Shown one piece after another: positions 48,618-56,857 of a DNA stretch of 64,000 nucleotides. The notes beneath the pieces were generated by a model. The model worked only from the letters and a program-made list of their open reading frames with translations. It had not been told where the DNA came from and did not search any database. A program made the position numbers and the translations under genes. The stretch comes from Moraxella canis (GTDB lineage Bacteria; Pseudomonadota; Gammaproteobacteria; Pseudomonadales; Moraxellaceae). Position 1 is the stretch's first letter, and every line of letters begins with the position of its first letter. The stretch covers positions 226,218 to 290,217 of the forward strand of contig NZ_MUXT01000001.1 of NCBI RefSeq assembly GCF_002014965.1, read 5' to 3'.

Positions 48618-49367
48618 TTACTTTTTTGCACCATAGGCACCACTGACAGTACCCGCTGTATTTTTATAAGTCCCGCCAAGTTCTTTGGCGCCATCACCGT
48701 AAAAATAACCATTGGTGCTAAAACCATTTTTTGTGCCACTAAACTGATTGCCTGAGATCGTACCTGCAAGCGAGACATGATTACCGATAGTGCCTGCAAC
48801 GGTTTTATTACCATAATCAACGGTAAATTTCGCATTAGGGGTGGTTACTTGACCATTAGCAACATGGGCAGCAAAACCTGTATAAGTTGCCTTACCAGTG
48901 GTTGGCATATTGTTTGTCACGGTACCCTGAGAAAATAAAGCAGGTGTGCCATTAACTCCTTCTTTGATGTAACCGAAACGAGAACTTTCAAGATACCCGT
49001 TTCCAGAGCCAACGCGTGCCATATTTGATGCTGAGATATTAACTACCTTACCAACATTAAATCCCGATAAATCAAAACTCACTGCCTTGCCATCAATAGT
49101 CACTACAGCGACATCACTGGTGTTGGCGGTTGCTTGATTGGCGCCGGCAATCTTATTGGCGTTAAAATTGATTTGATTACCTTTGATAGCAGGACTGGTA
49201 GGCTTACTCGGCGTTGTAGGCTTAGTATTGTTTGAGCCAGTTGATGGAGTATTAATAGTTGGCGTTGTAGGGCTTGGCGCAGGGCTTGGAGAAGAGCTAC
49301 TGCTACAAGCAGCAAGGGCTGCAGCTGAAATACTCACCGCAAAAATTTTAAACGCAGAAATCGACAT
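48618..49367 (-). CDS. TbpB-like surface lipoprotein, probable Slam substrate
   Basis: Lipoprotein signal MSISAFKIFAVSISAAALAAC with lipobox LAAC (Cys21). Residues 22-65 are a Ser/Pro/Thr-rich linker. The remaining 185 residues are strand-rich and end with the transferrin-binding-protein-like barrel signature ELGGTYKNTAGTVSGAYGAK, the mark of TbpB C-terminal barrel domains and related Slam clients. At 249 aa it has only one barrel, so it is not TbpB itself (two lobes, near 600-700 aa). The ligand could be haem, a host protein or complement factor; the sequence does not say. Start at ATG 49367, with AGGGAG 6 nt before it. The pair sits between rlmE and yhbY. Confidence 0.85.
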   Translation of the reverse strand: MSISAFKIFAVSISAAALAACSSSSSPSPAPSPTTPTINTPSTGSNNTKPTTPSKPTSPAIKGNQINFNANKIAGANQATANTSDVAVVTIDGKAVSFDLSGFNVGKVVNISASNMARVGSGNGYLESSRFGYIKEGVNGTPALFSQGTVTNNMPTTGKATYTGFAAHVANGQVTTPNAKFTVDYGNKTVAGTIGNHVSLAGTISGNQFSGTKNGFSTNGYFYGDGAKELGGTYKNTAGTVSGAYGAKK

Positions 49368-49448
49368 ACTTTCTCCCTGAAAGAGCTTGAATAAAATAAA
49401 TGAGCACTTGCCCAACCAATTCCATCGCAGATACGATCAAGCAATATT

Positions 49449-49460
49449 ATTGTGCACAAT
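49449..49460. promoter_or_regulatory. Palindrome upstream of the Slam-substrate gene
   Basis: Perfect 12-bp palindrome ATTGTGCACAAT, with TATT and CATAATA as imperfect extensions, 82 bp before the lipoprotein start. It does not match a Fur box well. It could be an operator. Confidence 0.35.
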
Positions 49461-49577
49461 CATAATAAATATCCTTAAATTTTTTGTCAAGTTTAAAAAT
49501 ATATTAATTTTATATTTATATGAAAAACTTAGCCCAATTTGATATAATGAGGTTTTTATAGCCAACTTTGAGTTTTT

Positions 49578-49895
49578 ATGAATAAAAAAGCAAAACTACA
49601 AGACATCAAAGCCCTGCGTGGCATTGGTCATCAGCTGAGCCCGATTGTGACGATCGGTGGTCATGGCATCACACCAAATCTGGTCGAGGAAGTGTCGCGT
49701 GCGCTTCATGACCATGAATTGATTAAGATCAAAATCCCTGCTGGCACAGCCGATGAACGCAAAGATTGTGCGGCTGCCATCGCGGAGGCGACCGAGTCTG
49801 AGGTCATCCACCACATTGGGCGTATGGTACTACTTCTGCGCGCCAATTCTGAGCCAAATCCTAAGCTGTCCAATTTGGCGCGATTCGGATTTTAA
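49578..49895 (+). CDS. yhbY: Ribosome assembly RNA-binding protein YhbY
   Basis: CRM-domain protein that binds 50S precursors. The N-terminal LRGIGHQLSPIVTIGGHGIT and the HELIKIKIPAGTADER stretch are standard. At 105 aa it is close to the 97 of E. coli YhbY. It is divergent from the Slam pair and is followed after 8 bp by the DOMON-like gene, so the two may be one transcript. Confidence 0.93.
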   Translation: MNKKAKLQDIKALRGIGHQLSPIVTIGGHGITPNLVEEVSRALHDHELIKIKIPAGTADERKDCAAAIAEATESEVIHHIGRMVLLLRANSEPNPKLSNLARFGF

Positions 49896-49903
49896 TCGAT
49901 TTG

Positions 49904-50548
49904 ATGAGCTGCAACACATTACATCAGGCTATGGAGGCTGTCGTGCAGCTTTCGCCTGATGATTTTTTTGTGTATGAATTACTGCCTGTCACTGATAGCA
50001 GCATCTGTGATCATGATGCCATTTATTCAAGCAAAGCCTTCACTTCGCCCAAGATATACGCTCACATTGCTCAGGATCGCGATGGTATTAAAATCAGTTT
50101 TTTTATTGAGAAAACCACGCACACCCAAGAGATTTTTGATAAACACATCAAAAGTACTTCAATGCAGCGAGCTGATTATTTGTGGTTGTCTGATTGTTTT
50201 GAGTGTTTCTTAGCAAACAAAGAGTCTGCAGAATATATCGAAATCAATTTTGCTCCCGATGGGCGTTATAACATCTACCGATTTGACAGCTACCGTACGC
50301 CCGATCAGATGCCTCCTATCTTAGACACTGGGCACGCTCTATTCATGCGCCAAATAACTGCACTGGATGATGGTTATGTTTTGGCATTTCATATTCATCA
50401 TCACACTCAGGCGCTTAGATTGAGTCAATATCAATTTAATTTAACTGCCATTTTATATCCAACCATCCACTCAACGCCCTTGGCTATTTATTATGCCGTT
50501 AAGCACGCGAGCCCGCCTGATTTTCATGACCGAACATATTGGTTGTAA
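49904..50548 (+). CDS. DOMON/CBM9-like domain protein
   Basis: 214 residues without signal peptide. The central part YLWLSDCFECFLANKESAEY and IEINFAPDGRYNIYRFDSYR resembles the CBM9/DOMON beta-sandwich, in which the D-C-x-E-x-F-L and the strand Y-x-E-I-x-x-x-P-x-G are typical. Related proteins are common and uncharacterised in Moraxellaceae. A ligand such as a sugar or haem is known for the fold in general but cannot be assigned here. It starts 8 bp after yhbY. ATG 49904 is used in preference to the TTG one codon before. Confidence 0.65.
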   Translation: MSCNTLHQAMEAVVQLSPDDFFVYELLPVTDSSICDHDAIYSSKAFTSPKIYAHIAQDRDGIKISFFIEKTTHTQEIFDKHIKSTSMQRADYLWLSDCFECFLANKESAEYIEINFAPDGRYNIYRFDSYRTPDQMPPILDTGHALFMRQITALDDGYVLAFHIHHHTQALRLSQYQFNLTAILYPTIHSTPLAIYYAVKHASPPDFHDRTYWL

Positions 50549-50684
50549 ACGCATCCCTCTTAGCTATTATTACCCATATTTAATGATTGCTATTTTAAGC
50601 TTTACCTGCCTATCCATAAAATCATTTTAAAATAAAAAATATATGCTATGATAAGCATATCTTAGCGATCATTTAGGATGAATT

Positions 50685-51170
50685 ATGAAAAAGGTACTTA
50701 AAAAGACAGCTTTTTTGTTGGCTCTCGCGCCACTTGCCATCACATACAGCCATGCTAATCCATCAGACAACCAAAGCAAAATCGCCATCGCCAAAAAAGT
50801 CGTCAGTAATTTAGAGCAGCGAATTCCAACCATCTTAAGTCACGCCGATAACGATTTTTCCACCATCGCCAACTACGCCGAATTCGTTGCCGAAAGGGAT
50901 AACTATATTTCATGCGCGCCTTGGGATTGGATCGGCGGTCAAGATTATGTCCAAAGCCGCATTAATCGTTCGGCAAATTACACCCTGCTAAAAAACGGTC
51001 AGGTAAGAGCACGGTTTAATGTGGGTATACAGGGCGGTAAACCAGTAGAAATTGTTGATTTTGCATTTATCAAACTAAATGGTCGTTATGTCATTTCCGA
51101 TATCATTGTGGATGACACATCATTCATTCAAGCAACGATCGAGTGCTTACAAGAGTCTGATTATATTTAA
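50685..51170 (+). CDS. Uncharacterised periplasmic protein
   Basis: 161 residues with a clear signal peptide (MKKVLKKTAFLLALAPLAIT, cleavage near SHA-NP). The mature part of about 135 residues is alpha-plus-beta with four C-terminal strands (VRARFNVGIQGGKPVEIVDF and on), an NTF2/cystatin-like impression. Two cysteines (in ISCAPWDW and IECLQES) could form a disulfide. I do not recognise a family. RBS AGGA lies before ATG 50685. It ends at a strong terminator shared with the convergent CHAP gene. Confidence 0.6.
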   Translation: MKKVLKKTAFLLALAPLAITYSHANPSDNQSKIAIAKKVVSNLEQRIPTILSHADNDFSTIANYAEFVAERDNYISCAPWDWIGGQDYVQSRINRSANYTLLKNGQVRARFNVGIQGGKPVEIVDFAFIKLNGRYVISDIIVDDTSFIQATIECLQESDYI

Positions 51171-51211
51171 TTCACTCAGACGATTTAAACTCTTTTAAAC
51201 AAAAAAAAACT

Positions 51212-51240
51212 AAGCCCAGTTTAACTTAACTGGGCTTTTA
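51212..51240. terminator. Bidirectional terminator
   Basis: AAGCCCAGTT / AACTGGGCTT with a 6-nt loop, T-rich on the plus side and a T8 tract on the minus side, between two convergent genes. Confidence 0.9.
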
Positions 51241-51259
51241 TCATGTCCAAACGTACAGT

Positions 51260-51937
51260 TTACTGTTCGTTCAAAGCAAGCATAATACCTGTATTTGCAG
51301 ACGCATCATTATAACGAGCATCACGCCATACGCTGTAGCCATTGTGTTGGCTATATGGGCTAAATTTTGGCTGACGGAAATCTGATACCCACTGGCTGCC
51401 GTCATAAATTTGGATATGACCATGCGGATTTTTTGAAGTGCGGTTGAAAACAGCAATATCACCAACTTGTGGGACATAATTGTCATTGCTGATTTTCACA
51501 AAGCCTGCGCTTGCCAATGTACCGTTTGCATATTGATAAGCAGATGGCTGCGGTGTGAATTCATAACCTGCTGACTGAAGCGCACGGCGCACATAGAGTG
51601 CACAGCGACCAATCGAACGACCCAGTGCAGCACGCGATGCCGCCGCTGCAGCGACACTTGGAGCGCTGCTGGCTGTCAAGCGATCAACCGCCGAAACTGG
51701 CGACTGAAAATTGGCGCTAAAGTTTTGGATAGTGGTTGTACTGGTGGGCTGATGATAAGTACGAACTTGAGCGTTTTGACTGCTTGCTATCAAGCCATTA
51801 ATGACGCTGTCAATATCGTCTGGAATACTAGCCACATAAGGGGTTTGGGTAGAGCTATTTGAATACGCACTTTGTGCTGCACTTGATTGTGCAACGGTCA
51901 GACCGACGGCTGACAGCAGCCAAAATACTCGTTTCAT
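51260..51937 (-). CDS. Secreted CHAP-domain amidase/peptidase
   Basis: 225 residues. Signal peptide in the first 21 residues (MKRVFWLLSAVGLTVAQSSA). A Ser/Thr/Gln-rich linker reaches to about 100. The CHAP domain follows, with the nucleophile Cys in IGRCALYVRRAL (about 111-122) and the His in NPHGHIQIYDGSQWVSDFRQ (about 167-186). Such proteins cut peptidoglycan cross-links or glutathionylspermidine-like amides; the secreted form points to cell-wall remodelling. RBS AGGA is 7 nt before the start. It stands alone. Confidence 0.8.
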   Translation of the reverse strand: MKRVFWLLSAVGLTVAQSSAAQSAYSNSSTQTPYVASIPDDIDSVINGLIASSQNAQVRTYHQPTSTTTIQNFSANFQSPVSAVDRLTASSAPSVAAAAASRAALGRSIGRCALYVRRALQSAGYEFTPQPSAYQYANGTLASAGFVKISNDNYVPQVGDIAVFNRTSKNPHGHIQIYDGSQWVSDFRQPKFSPYSQHNGYSVWRDARYNDASANTGIMLALNEQ

Positions 51938-52214
51938 TTAGATTCCTCACACCTCAAAAGCTTGCTTTGGCATTGCTATCACAGACAGCGCTCATCCTAT
52001 GGGTTGGTTGGTGGATGATTAGCCCCATTGCATCACTTCATCGGCGTACATTTGATTGGTTTTGATTAAAGCTTGTGGCACACAGCGCACATCCTTGGTG
52101 CACTAGAAAAATGGTAATCTCGATAAGGCTGAAATTACCATTTTCTCAAAAGGCGTGATACACTTGCTCTGCGGACACCATGTCCATAGATCTTTTTATC
52201 ATTTTAGGTGAGCC

Positions 52215-52763
52215 ATGTCTGATCATACAAAAACCACGCCAATCAATGATTTGGTCGCCAAAGTTCGCAAACCCAATCATCTTGCAAGCCGTGTCGAAAA
52301 ACAAGCGGCTGCCGGCGCTGCTATTCCAAAACATTTGTTGTATCGATATCATCATCTACAACACCACACACAGCTCGTTCGTCAAGCATGGGCAGGTGTA
52401 TTGCCCAACGACATACTTTTGACCTGTCAAGTGGTTAATGTCTCGCCGGTGGAGATAACTCTAGCAATGAGCTCGCCAACCGCTGCCAATCACGCACGAT
52501 ATATGATGGAAAATTGTGTTCAAGCTTTACGTGCTTATGATCAGCGTTTTTGCCAGTTACAATCAATCAAGCTGATCATCTCATCAAAGACAACTTCGCC
52601 AAAATCGGTGCAATCAGACGCTCGCCCAGATGATTCAAAAAAGATCCTAAGCGAAAACACAAGGCAAATGATAACACAGACAGCACAATTTGTCACACAA
52701 AATGAACGGCTAAATCAAGCTTTAACGCAGCTTGCAAGCTCAAATAAAGATCAAAAAAAATAA
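52215..52763 (+). CDS. dciA: DciA-like helicase-loader protein (DUF721)
   Basis: 182 residues. The conserved DUF721 core lies at about 50-125 (QAWAGVLPNDILLTCQVVNV, then LAMSSPTAANHARYMM and LIIS), the KH-like domain that binds DNA and the replicative helicase DnaB. The C-terminal 60 residues are polar and probably disordered, as in other DciA proteins. DciA replaces DnaC in most bacteria. Its place next to lpxC (convergent) matches the common dciA-lpxC neighbourhood in gammaproteobacteria, which supports the call. Confidence 0.78.
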   Translation: MSDHTKTTPINDLVAKVRKPNHLASRVEKQAAAGAAIPKHLLYRYHHLQHHTQLVRQAWAGVLPNDILLTCQVVNVSPVEITLAMSSPTAANHARYMMENCVQALRAYDQRFCQLQSIKLIISSKTTSPKSVQSDARPDDSKKILSENTRQMITQTAQFVTQNERLNQALTQLASSNKDQKK

Positions 52764-53140
52764 TTTTATTAATTAAATTTAAACAGTTTATCTGAGTAAA
52801 TTGTGTATGAACTCAGGGCGTGATTCGTAATGAAACACTTATTTTTGTAATTTTTTGTAATTTTAAATGAAGCACTTTAGTCGGATGGCAGGTTTTAAGC
52901 GATATAATTTTGGTGACGCATGATAATTTAGACTGATATTGATTCGCCACTATTATCAATCCCATCATAAGCTTTATTTTCCCACCCCAAAAAAAATGCA
53001 CCCAATCAGTCGTTTTTGATTGGGTACAATGACAAGAATAAAATCGACACTATGCAAAAACTAAAATATGTCTGTCACCTTACAAATACTTTGCCAAAAA
53101 ATTAAATGCTTTAGTTTTTGCTCATTAACTTACACTTTAG
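52764..53140. other. Intergenic region between dciA and lpxC
   Basis: 377 bp between convergent genes. It holds a hairpin ACCCAATCA / TGATTGGGT (52994-53022) followed on the minus strand by GCATTTTTTTT, the probable lpxC terminator. The rest is AT-rich without a supported ORF. Confidence 0.6.
52985..53024 (-). terminator. Terminator of lpxC
   Basis: 9-bp stem ACCCAATCA / TGATTGGGT; on the minus strand it is followed by GCATTTTTTTT. It lies about 120 bp beyond the lpxC stop. Confidence 0.75.
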
Positions 53141-54046
53141 CTAAACAGCCTCGACATAATCAATCGGGCAAGATTCTTTGTCATAAAATGTTACAATTTT
53201 ATAGCAACTTTTATCTGCTAGTACCGCTCGGATGAGCGCATTGTTGAGTGCGTGCCCCGATTTATAAGCAGAAAACTTGGCAAGCAAAGGATGCCCGATC
53301 ACAAACAAATCACCCACAGCATCTAGCATTTTATGGCGCACAAACTCATTGGGATAACGCAAGCCATCTTGATTGACCACAGAATCTTCATCAAGTACGA
53401 CAGCATTATCTAAGCTGCCGCCCAGTGCCAAATTATTTTTTTGAAGATATTCGATGTCCTTTAAAAATCCAAAAGTACGTGCCTGCCCCACTTCTAGTGC
53501 AAAATTTGCGGTATTAAAATCAAGCTGTGTCGTCTGCTCGGTAGCAGCAATGGCAGCATGATTAAAATCAATCTCAAAATCCATCAAAAAGCCGTCATCA
53601 TAAGGCTCAAGGCGCGCCCATTTGTCGCCATCAGTCACTTCAATCGGTGAGATGATTTTAATGAATTTTTTTAGCTGATCTTGCTCGACGATGCCTGCTT
53701 GATCAATCAAATACAAAAAAGGCGCCGCTGAACCATCCATGATCGGAATCTCTGGCGCATCCACTTGAATGATTAAATTATCCAGCCCATAAGCTGCAAT
53801 GGCTGACAACAAATGCTCAACTGTACCAATTCTGGCATCGCCCAAAACCAGATTAGATGACATCATGGTATCTTGTACAAGCTCAGCTGCCATCGGAACC
53901 GATGCGCCCAAATCGGTGCGCTCAAAGACAATGCCTGTATCAGGCTCGGCTGGCGCCAAAGTGAGCGTCACTTTTTTGCCGCTGTGTAGTCCGATGCCAG
54001 TTGCTGTGATCGCTTTGGCTACCGTTCTTTGGTAGAGTTTTGTCAT
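53141..54046 (-). CDS. lpxC: UDP-3-O-acyl-N-acetylglucosamine deacetylase
   Basis: Committed zinc-dependent step of lipid A synthesis. Zinc ligands: His in VEHLLSAIAAYG, His and Asp in VRHKMLDAVGDL; the catalytic His is in SAYKSGHALNNALIRA. The start TVAKAITATGIGLHSGKKVT is standard. Length 301 aa. The C-terminal tail differs from the E. coli degradation signal but the protein may still be an FtsH target. In many relatives lpxC closes the ftsQAZ cluster; the upstream neighbour here is efp, so the cluster is broken. Confidence 0.96.
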   Translation of the reverse strand: MTKLYQRTVAKAITATGIGLHSGKKVTLTLAPAEPDTGIVFERTDLGASVPMAAELVQDTMMSSNLVLGDARIGTVEHLLSAIAAYGLDNLIIQVDAPEIPIMDGSAAPFLYLIDQAGIVEQDQLKKFIKIISPIEVTDGDKWARLEPYDDGFLMDFEIDFNHAAIAATEQTTQLDFNTANFALEVGQARTFGFLKDIEYLQKNNLALGGSLDNAVVLDEDSVVNQDGLRYPNEFVRHKMLDAVGDLFVIGHPLLAKFSAYKSGHALNNALIRAVLADKSCYKIVTFYDKESCPIDYVEAV

Positions 54047-54263
54047 AATTATTCTCGTTATAAATTTTCAGTCAAAACTGACAAAAAGTATTTCAAAATG
54101 TGTCATGGTAGTTTAACATTATGCACGTTTTTTGTCATCTGTTGTCATGAGTGGATTCTCAATCATTCTGTTTAATTTATCTGATGATTTGTAAGCTGTG
54201 TCAAATTTTAGTGATGACAGATAAAACAAAAGTAGCAAAGATTCAAACTTAAAACCATTCAAA

Positions 54264-54294
54264 TAAAAAAGCAGTGCTCAAAAGAACACTGCTT
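54264..54294 (-). terminator. Terminator of efp
   Basis: AAGCAGTG / CACTGCTT with a 10-nt loop, followed on the minus strand by TTTTATTTG. Confidence 0.82.
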
Positions 54295-54310
54295 ATCATA
54301 GGGCGATCTA

Positions 54311-54886
54311 TCAGGCGGTGACACGCGTTTGATATTCACCCGTGCGCGTATCTACACGCACCACTTCATTTTGTTGTACAAACAAAGGTACACGCACCGT
54401 CGCCCCTGTTTCAAGGCGTGCTGGCTTGCCGCCGCCGCCTGAAGTATCGCCGCGAACGCCTGGATCGGTTTCAACGATTTCAAGCTCAACAAAGTTTGGT
54501 GGTGTAACCGACAGTGGCGCACCATTAAACAGCGTCAAAGTGCACAAAGCATTTGAATTTTCTTTAAGCCACTGTGCAGCATCGCCCATTGCAGTTTTGT
54601 CTGCTTGTAGCTGATCAAAAGTCTCAGGATGCATAAAATGCCAAAATTCGCCATCGTTATACAGATAGTTCATTTCCACATCCATCACATCAGCACCTTC
54701 AAGCGAATCGCCTGATTTAAAGGTCTGCTCAAGCACTTTGCCTGTGCGTAGGTTGCGCAGCTTAACGCGGTTGAAAGCTTGACCTTTACCTGGTTTTACA
54801 TATTCATTTTCAAGGATGGAACATGGGTTACCATCCAACATCACCTTCAAACCTGCTTTAAAGTCGTTTGTAGAAAAACTTGCCAT
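54311..54886 (-). CDS. efp: Translation elongation factor P
   Basis: Relieves ribosome stalling at polyproline. Three beta-barrel domains in 191 aa. The modified lysine is in [19 protein letters not shown], at residue 34 in the KPGKGQA loop, the context used for beta-lysylation by EpmA and EpmB. The C-terminal GEYQTRV tail is standard. The beta-lysine mutase gene epmB is divergent with 129 bp between, so enzyme and target share a promoter region. Confidence 0.97.
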   Translation of the reverse strand: MASFSTNDFKAGLKVMLDGNPCSILENEYVKPGKGQAFNRVKLRNLRTGKVLEQTFKSGDSLEGADVMDVEMNYLYNDGEFWHFMHPETFDQLQADKTAMGDAAQWLKENSNALCTLTLFNGAPLSVTPPNFVELEIVETDPGVRGDTSGGGGKPARLETGATVRVPLFVQQNEVVRVDTRTGEYQTRVTA

Positions 54887-55015
54887 TATTTACCTGCCAG
54901 TTGTCAATCGGAGCATCGCTCAGTTAAAATTCAAATCGTTATTTAAAAAATGCGCTATAATGCGGCGCAACACTTCATTATATAAAGTTTTAGTAATTTT
55001 TGTCAAAACAAAACC

Positions 55016-56056
55016 ATGATTTCTACAAAAAAAATTTATCACTCCGCATTATCTGATGACTTTCAAGATTGGCAAGCTGAGCTATCAGGCGCGGTCAGCG
55101 ATCTAGACACTTTATTTGCCTTGCTTGATTTGCCAAAACAAGCTCAGGTACACACCCCCAAGCAATTTGGCTTACGAGTGCCACACGCCTTTATCAAAAA
55201 AATGAAAAAAGGCGATATCAATGACCCGCTACTTCGCCAAGTCCTACCCGATACCAAAGAAACGTGGACGATCGGTGGCTACAGCACCGACCCTTTGGAT
55301 GAAAATAATCATAATCCCATCAAGGGCTTATTGCATAAATATCAATCTCGTGTGCTGCTGACCGTCACCGGTGCGTGTGCGGTGCACTGCCGCTATTGTT
55401 TTCGTCAGCATTTTGATTATCATGCCAATCAGCCAAGCACGCACGAGATGGATGCGGTCATGGATTACATCACCAAGCATACAGAAGTTGATGAAGTGAT
55501 TTTAAGTGGTGGCGATCCGCTGAGCCTAAGCAACAAGCGACTTAAGCTTTGGCTAGATAAGATTGCCGATATCGCTCACATTCGCACGGTGCGACTTCAC
55601 ACTCGCCTGCCGGTGGTGCTGCCCAATCGTGTGGATGATGAGCTGATTACGCTGATCCGCCACTATCAAAAAAATATCGTGATCGTGCTCCACATCAATC
55701 ATCCCAATGAAATTGACGATTATCTGATCGCCAAAACAAAACAGCTCAAAGATGCCGGCGCAACTTTATTAAATCAAAGCGTGCTACTTGCCGACATCAA
55801 TGATGACATTCATACTTTGAGTAAGCTTAGCCAAGATCTGTTTGGTGCCGGGATTTTGCCCTATTACCTGCACATCCTTGATAAGGTGCAAGGTGCGGCA
55901 CACTTTGACATCGCTATTAGTGACGCCATTCGGCTATATTGGCAGCTGCTTGAAGTCTTGCCGGGTTATTTGGTGCCTAAATTGGTTCAGGAGCTGCCAA
56001 ACCGCCCATTTAAGACACCGATTGATATTTATCAGCATTCAAATGAGAAAAATTAA
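55016..56056 (+). CDS. epmB: EF-P (R)-beta-lysylation 2,3-aminomutase EpmB
   Basis: Radical-SAM lysine 2,3-aminomutase family protein that makes (R)-beta-lysine for transfer to EF-P by EpmA. The cluster motif is CAVHCRYCFRQHF (about residues 119-131); the SAM and PLP-binding parts ILSGGDPLSLSNKRLKLW and NQSVLLADIND follow, as in KamA proteins. At 346 aa it has the EpmB length (342 in E. coli), without the C-terminal extension of KamA. Divergent from efp. Confidence 0.95.
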   Translation: MISTKKIYHSALSDDFQDWQAELSGAVSDLDTLFALLDLPKQAQVHTPKQFGLRVPHAFIKKMKKGDINDPLLRQVLPDTKETWTIGGYSTDPLDENNHNPIKGLLHKYQSRVLLTVTGACAVHCRYCFRQHFDYHANQPSTHEMDAVMDYITKHTEVDEVILSGGDPLSLSNKRLKLWLDKIADIAHIRTVRLHTRLPVVLPNRVDDELITLIRHYQKNIVIVLHINHPNEIDDYLIAKTKQLKDAGATLLNQSVLLADINDDIHTLSKLSQDLFGAGILPYYLHILDKVQGAAHFDIAISDAIRLYWQLLEVLPGYLVPKLVQELPNRPFKTPIDIYQHSNEKN

Positions 56057-56117
56057 ATTAATGATAAAAAATGCTTGCAATCTACAAAAAATTTGGTAAA
56101 ATAGCGTCCTATTACAC

Positions 56118-56194
56118 AGGCGTATAGCTCAGTTGGTTAGAGCACCACCTTGACATGGTGGGGGTCGATGGTTCGAGTCCGTTTACGCCTACCA
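56118..56194 (+). tRNA. tRNA-Val (anticodon GAC)
   Basis: Full cloverleaf: acceptor AGGCGTA / TACGCCT, D arm with AGTTGGTTAGA loop, anticodon stem CCACC / GGTGG around TTGACAT (anticodon GAC), a 5-nt variable loop, T arm with the TTCGAGT loop, and encoded CCA at 56192-56194. Length 77 nt. A terminator hairpin follows. The 3' end is a plausible integration site (see the integrase remnant). Confidence 0.95.
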
Positions 56195-56205
56195 AACATG
56201 AGTTT

Positions 56206-56240
56206 AAGGGTGTCCATTTCAGTGCGACACCCTTTTATTT
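56206..56240 (+). terminator. Terminator of tRNA-Val
   Basis: AAGGGTGTC / GACACCCTT with an 11-nt loop, followed by TTATTTT. Confidence 0.88.
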
Positions 56241-56305
56241 TCAATGCTTTAAGCCTTTTTTCTTGTCCTATATGGTATCATTCAATCCCTTTAAATCCAA
56301 TTAAT

Positions 56306-56336
56306 TTGTTGGTATCATAAAAACCGATACCAACAA
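56306..56336. repeat. Inverted repeat before the integrase remnant
   Basis: 11-bp perfect arms TTGTTGGTATC / GATACCAACAA around 9 nt, overlapping the AAGGGG ribosome binding site of the remnant. A further GGTATCA copy lies at about 56274. It may be an operator or excisionase site of the former element. Confidence 0.5.
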
Positions 56337-56347
56337 GGGGTAAAAAA

Positions 56348-56383
56348 ATGCTCACCGATACCCAAATCAAAATAAAAACCTAA
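56348..56383 (+). pseudogene. Remnant of a tyrosine integrase N-terminus
   Basis: ATG with a good ribosome binding site opens MLTDTQIKIKT and then stops. MLTDTQIK is a very common beginning of P4-type integrases that insert into tRNA genes. The place, 150 bp after tRNA-Val, fits. The following 230 bp show only broken frames (for example LTPSNAWADPATL in a frame ending in vapB), so the rest was lost or scrambled. Confidence 0.5.
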
Positions 56384-56557
56384 AAAATGGGGAAAGTAGG
56401 GGAAAGTTAGCCCAGCACCTTTTAAAATCCGCTACACCGCTACATTTTGACAGGCTGATTTGTGGACTAGATCGCTTTTATATCGACAAAATCTAATTAG
56501 ACAACAACAATCTAACGCCATCTAATGCTTGGGCAGATCCAGCCACTTTGATAAACC
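56384..56557. other. Non-coding stretch between integrase remnant and vapBC
   Basis: About 170 bp with several stops in every frame; probably decayed element DNA. No other element seen before the vapBC promoter. Confidence 0.4.
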
Positions 56558-56586
56558 TTGTTATGCTTGATAAAAGCCCTTATAAT
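56558..56586 (+). promoter_or_regulatory. Promoter of vapBC
   Basis: TTGTTA (56558-56563), 17 bp, TATAAT (56581-56586). The vapB start is 35 bp downstream with AGGGG as ribosome binding site. Confidence 0.6.
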
Positions 56587-56620
56587 GTAACTACAAATAA
56601 TCATTACTTAGGGGATCATC

Positions 56621-56857
56621 ATGCCAACCATACACACCAAGCCGATCATGGCGGGTAATTCTCAAGCGGTAAGATTGCCCAAAGAGTTTGCCTATCCTGC
56701 CAACACCCCATTAATTCTTAGCAAAGAAAATGGCGTAATCACTATTAGACCCGTCACCACCTTAGATGAAGTGCCACAGATTTTTAAAGCCTTGGGCGAT
56801 AAGATGAGTGATGAATTTGAGCGCATGGAGTTAGATGATGTGGGGCGTGACTGGTGA
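56621..56857 (+). CDS. vapB: Antitoxin VapB (AbrB/MazE-type)
   Basis: 78 residues. The N-terminal swapped-hairpin DNA-binding fold is seen in KPIMAGNSQAVRLPKEF (about 7-23), the SQAVRLPKEF consensus of VapB antitoxins. The C-terminal part (FKALGDKMSDEFERMELDDV) is the helix that blocks the toxin. The stop overlaps the start of vapC by 4 bp. VapB normally represses its own promoter together with VapC. Confidence 0.92.
   Translation: MPTIHTKPIMAGNSQAVRLPKEFAYPANTPLILSKENGVITIRPVTTLDEVPQIFKALGDKMSDEFERMELDDVGRDW

Noticed and set aside
49183-49380. Hydrophobic plus-strand ORF over the lipoprotein signal region
   Set aside because: It is the antisense of the lipobox and Ser/Pro/Thr linker of the Slam client.
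52813-53001. 62-codon minus-strand ORF between dciA and lpxC
   Set aside because: It lies over the lpxC terminator region, is AT-driven and shows no protein-like pattern.
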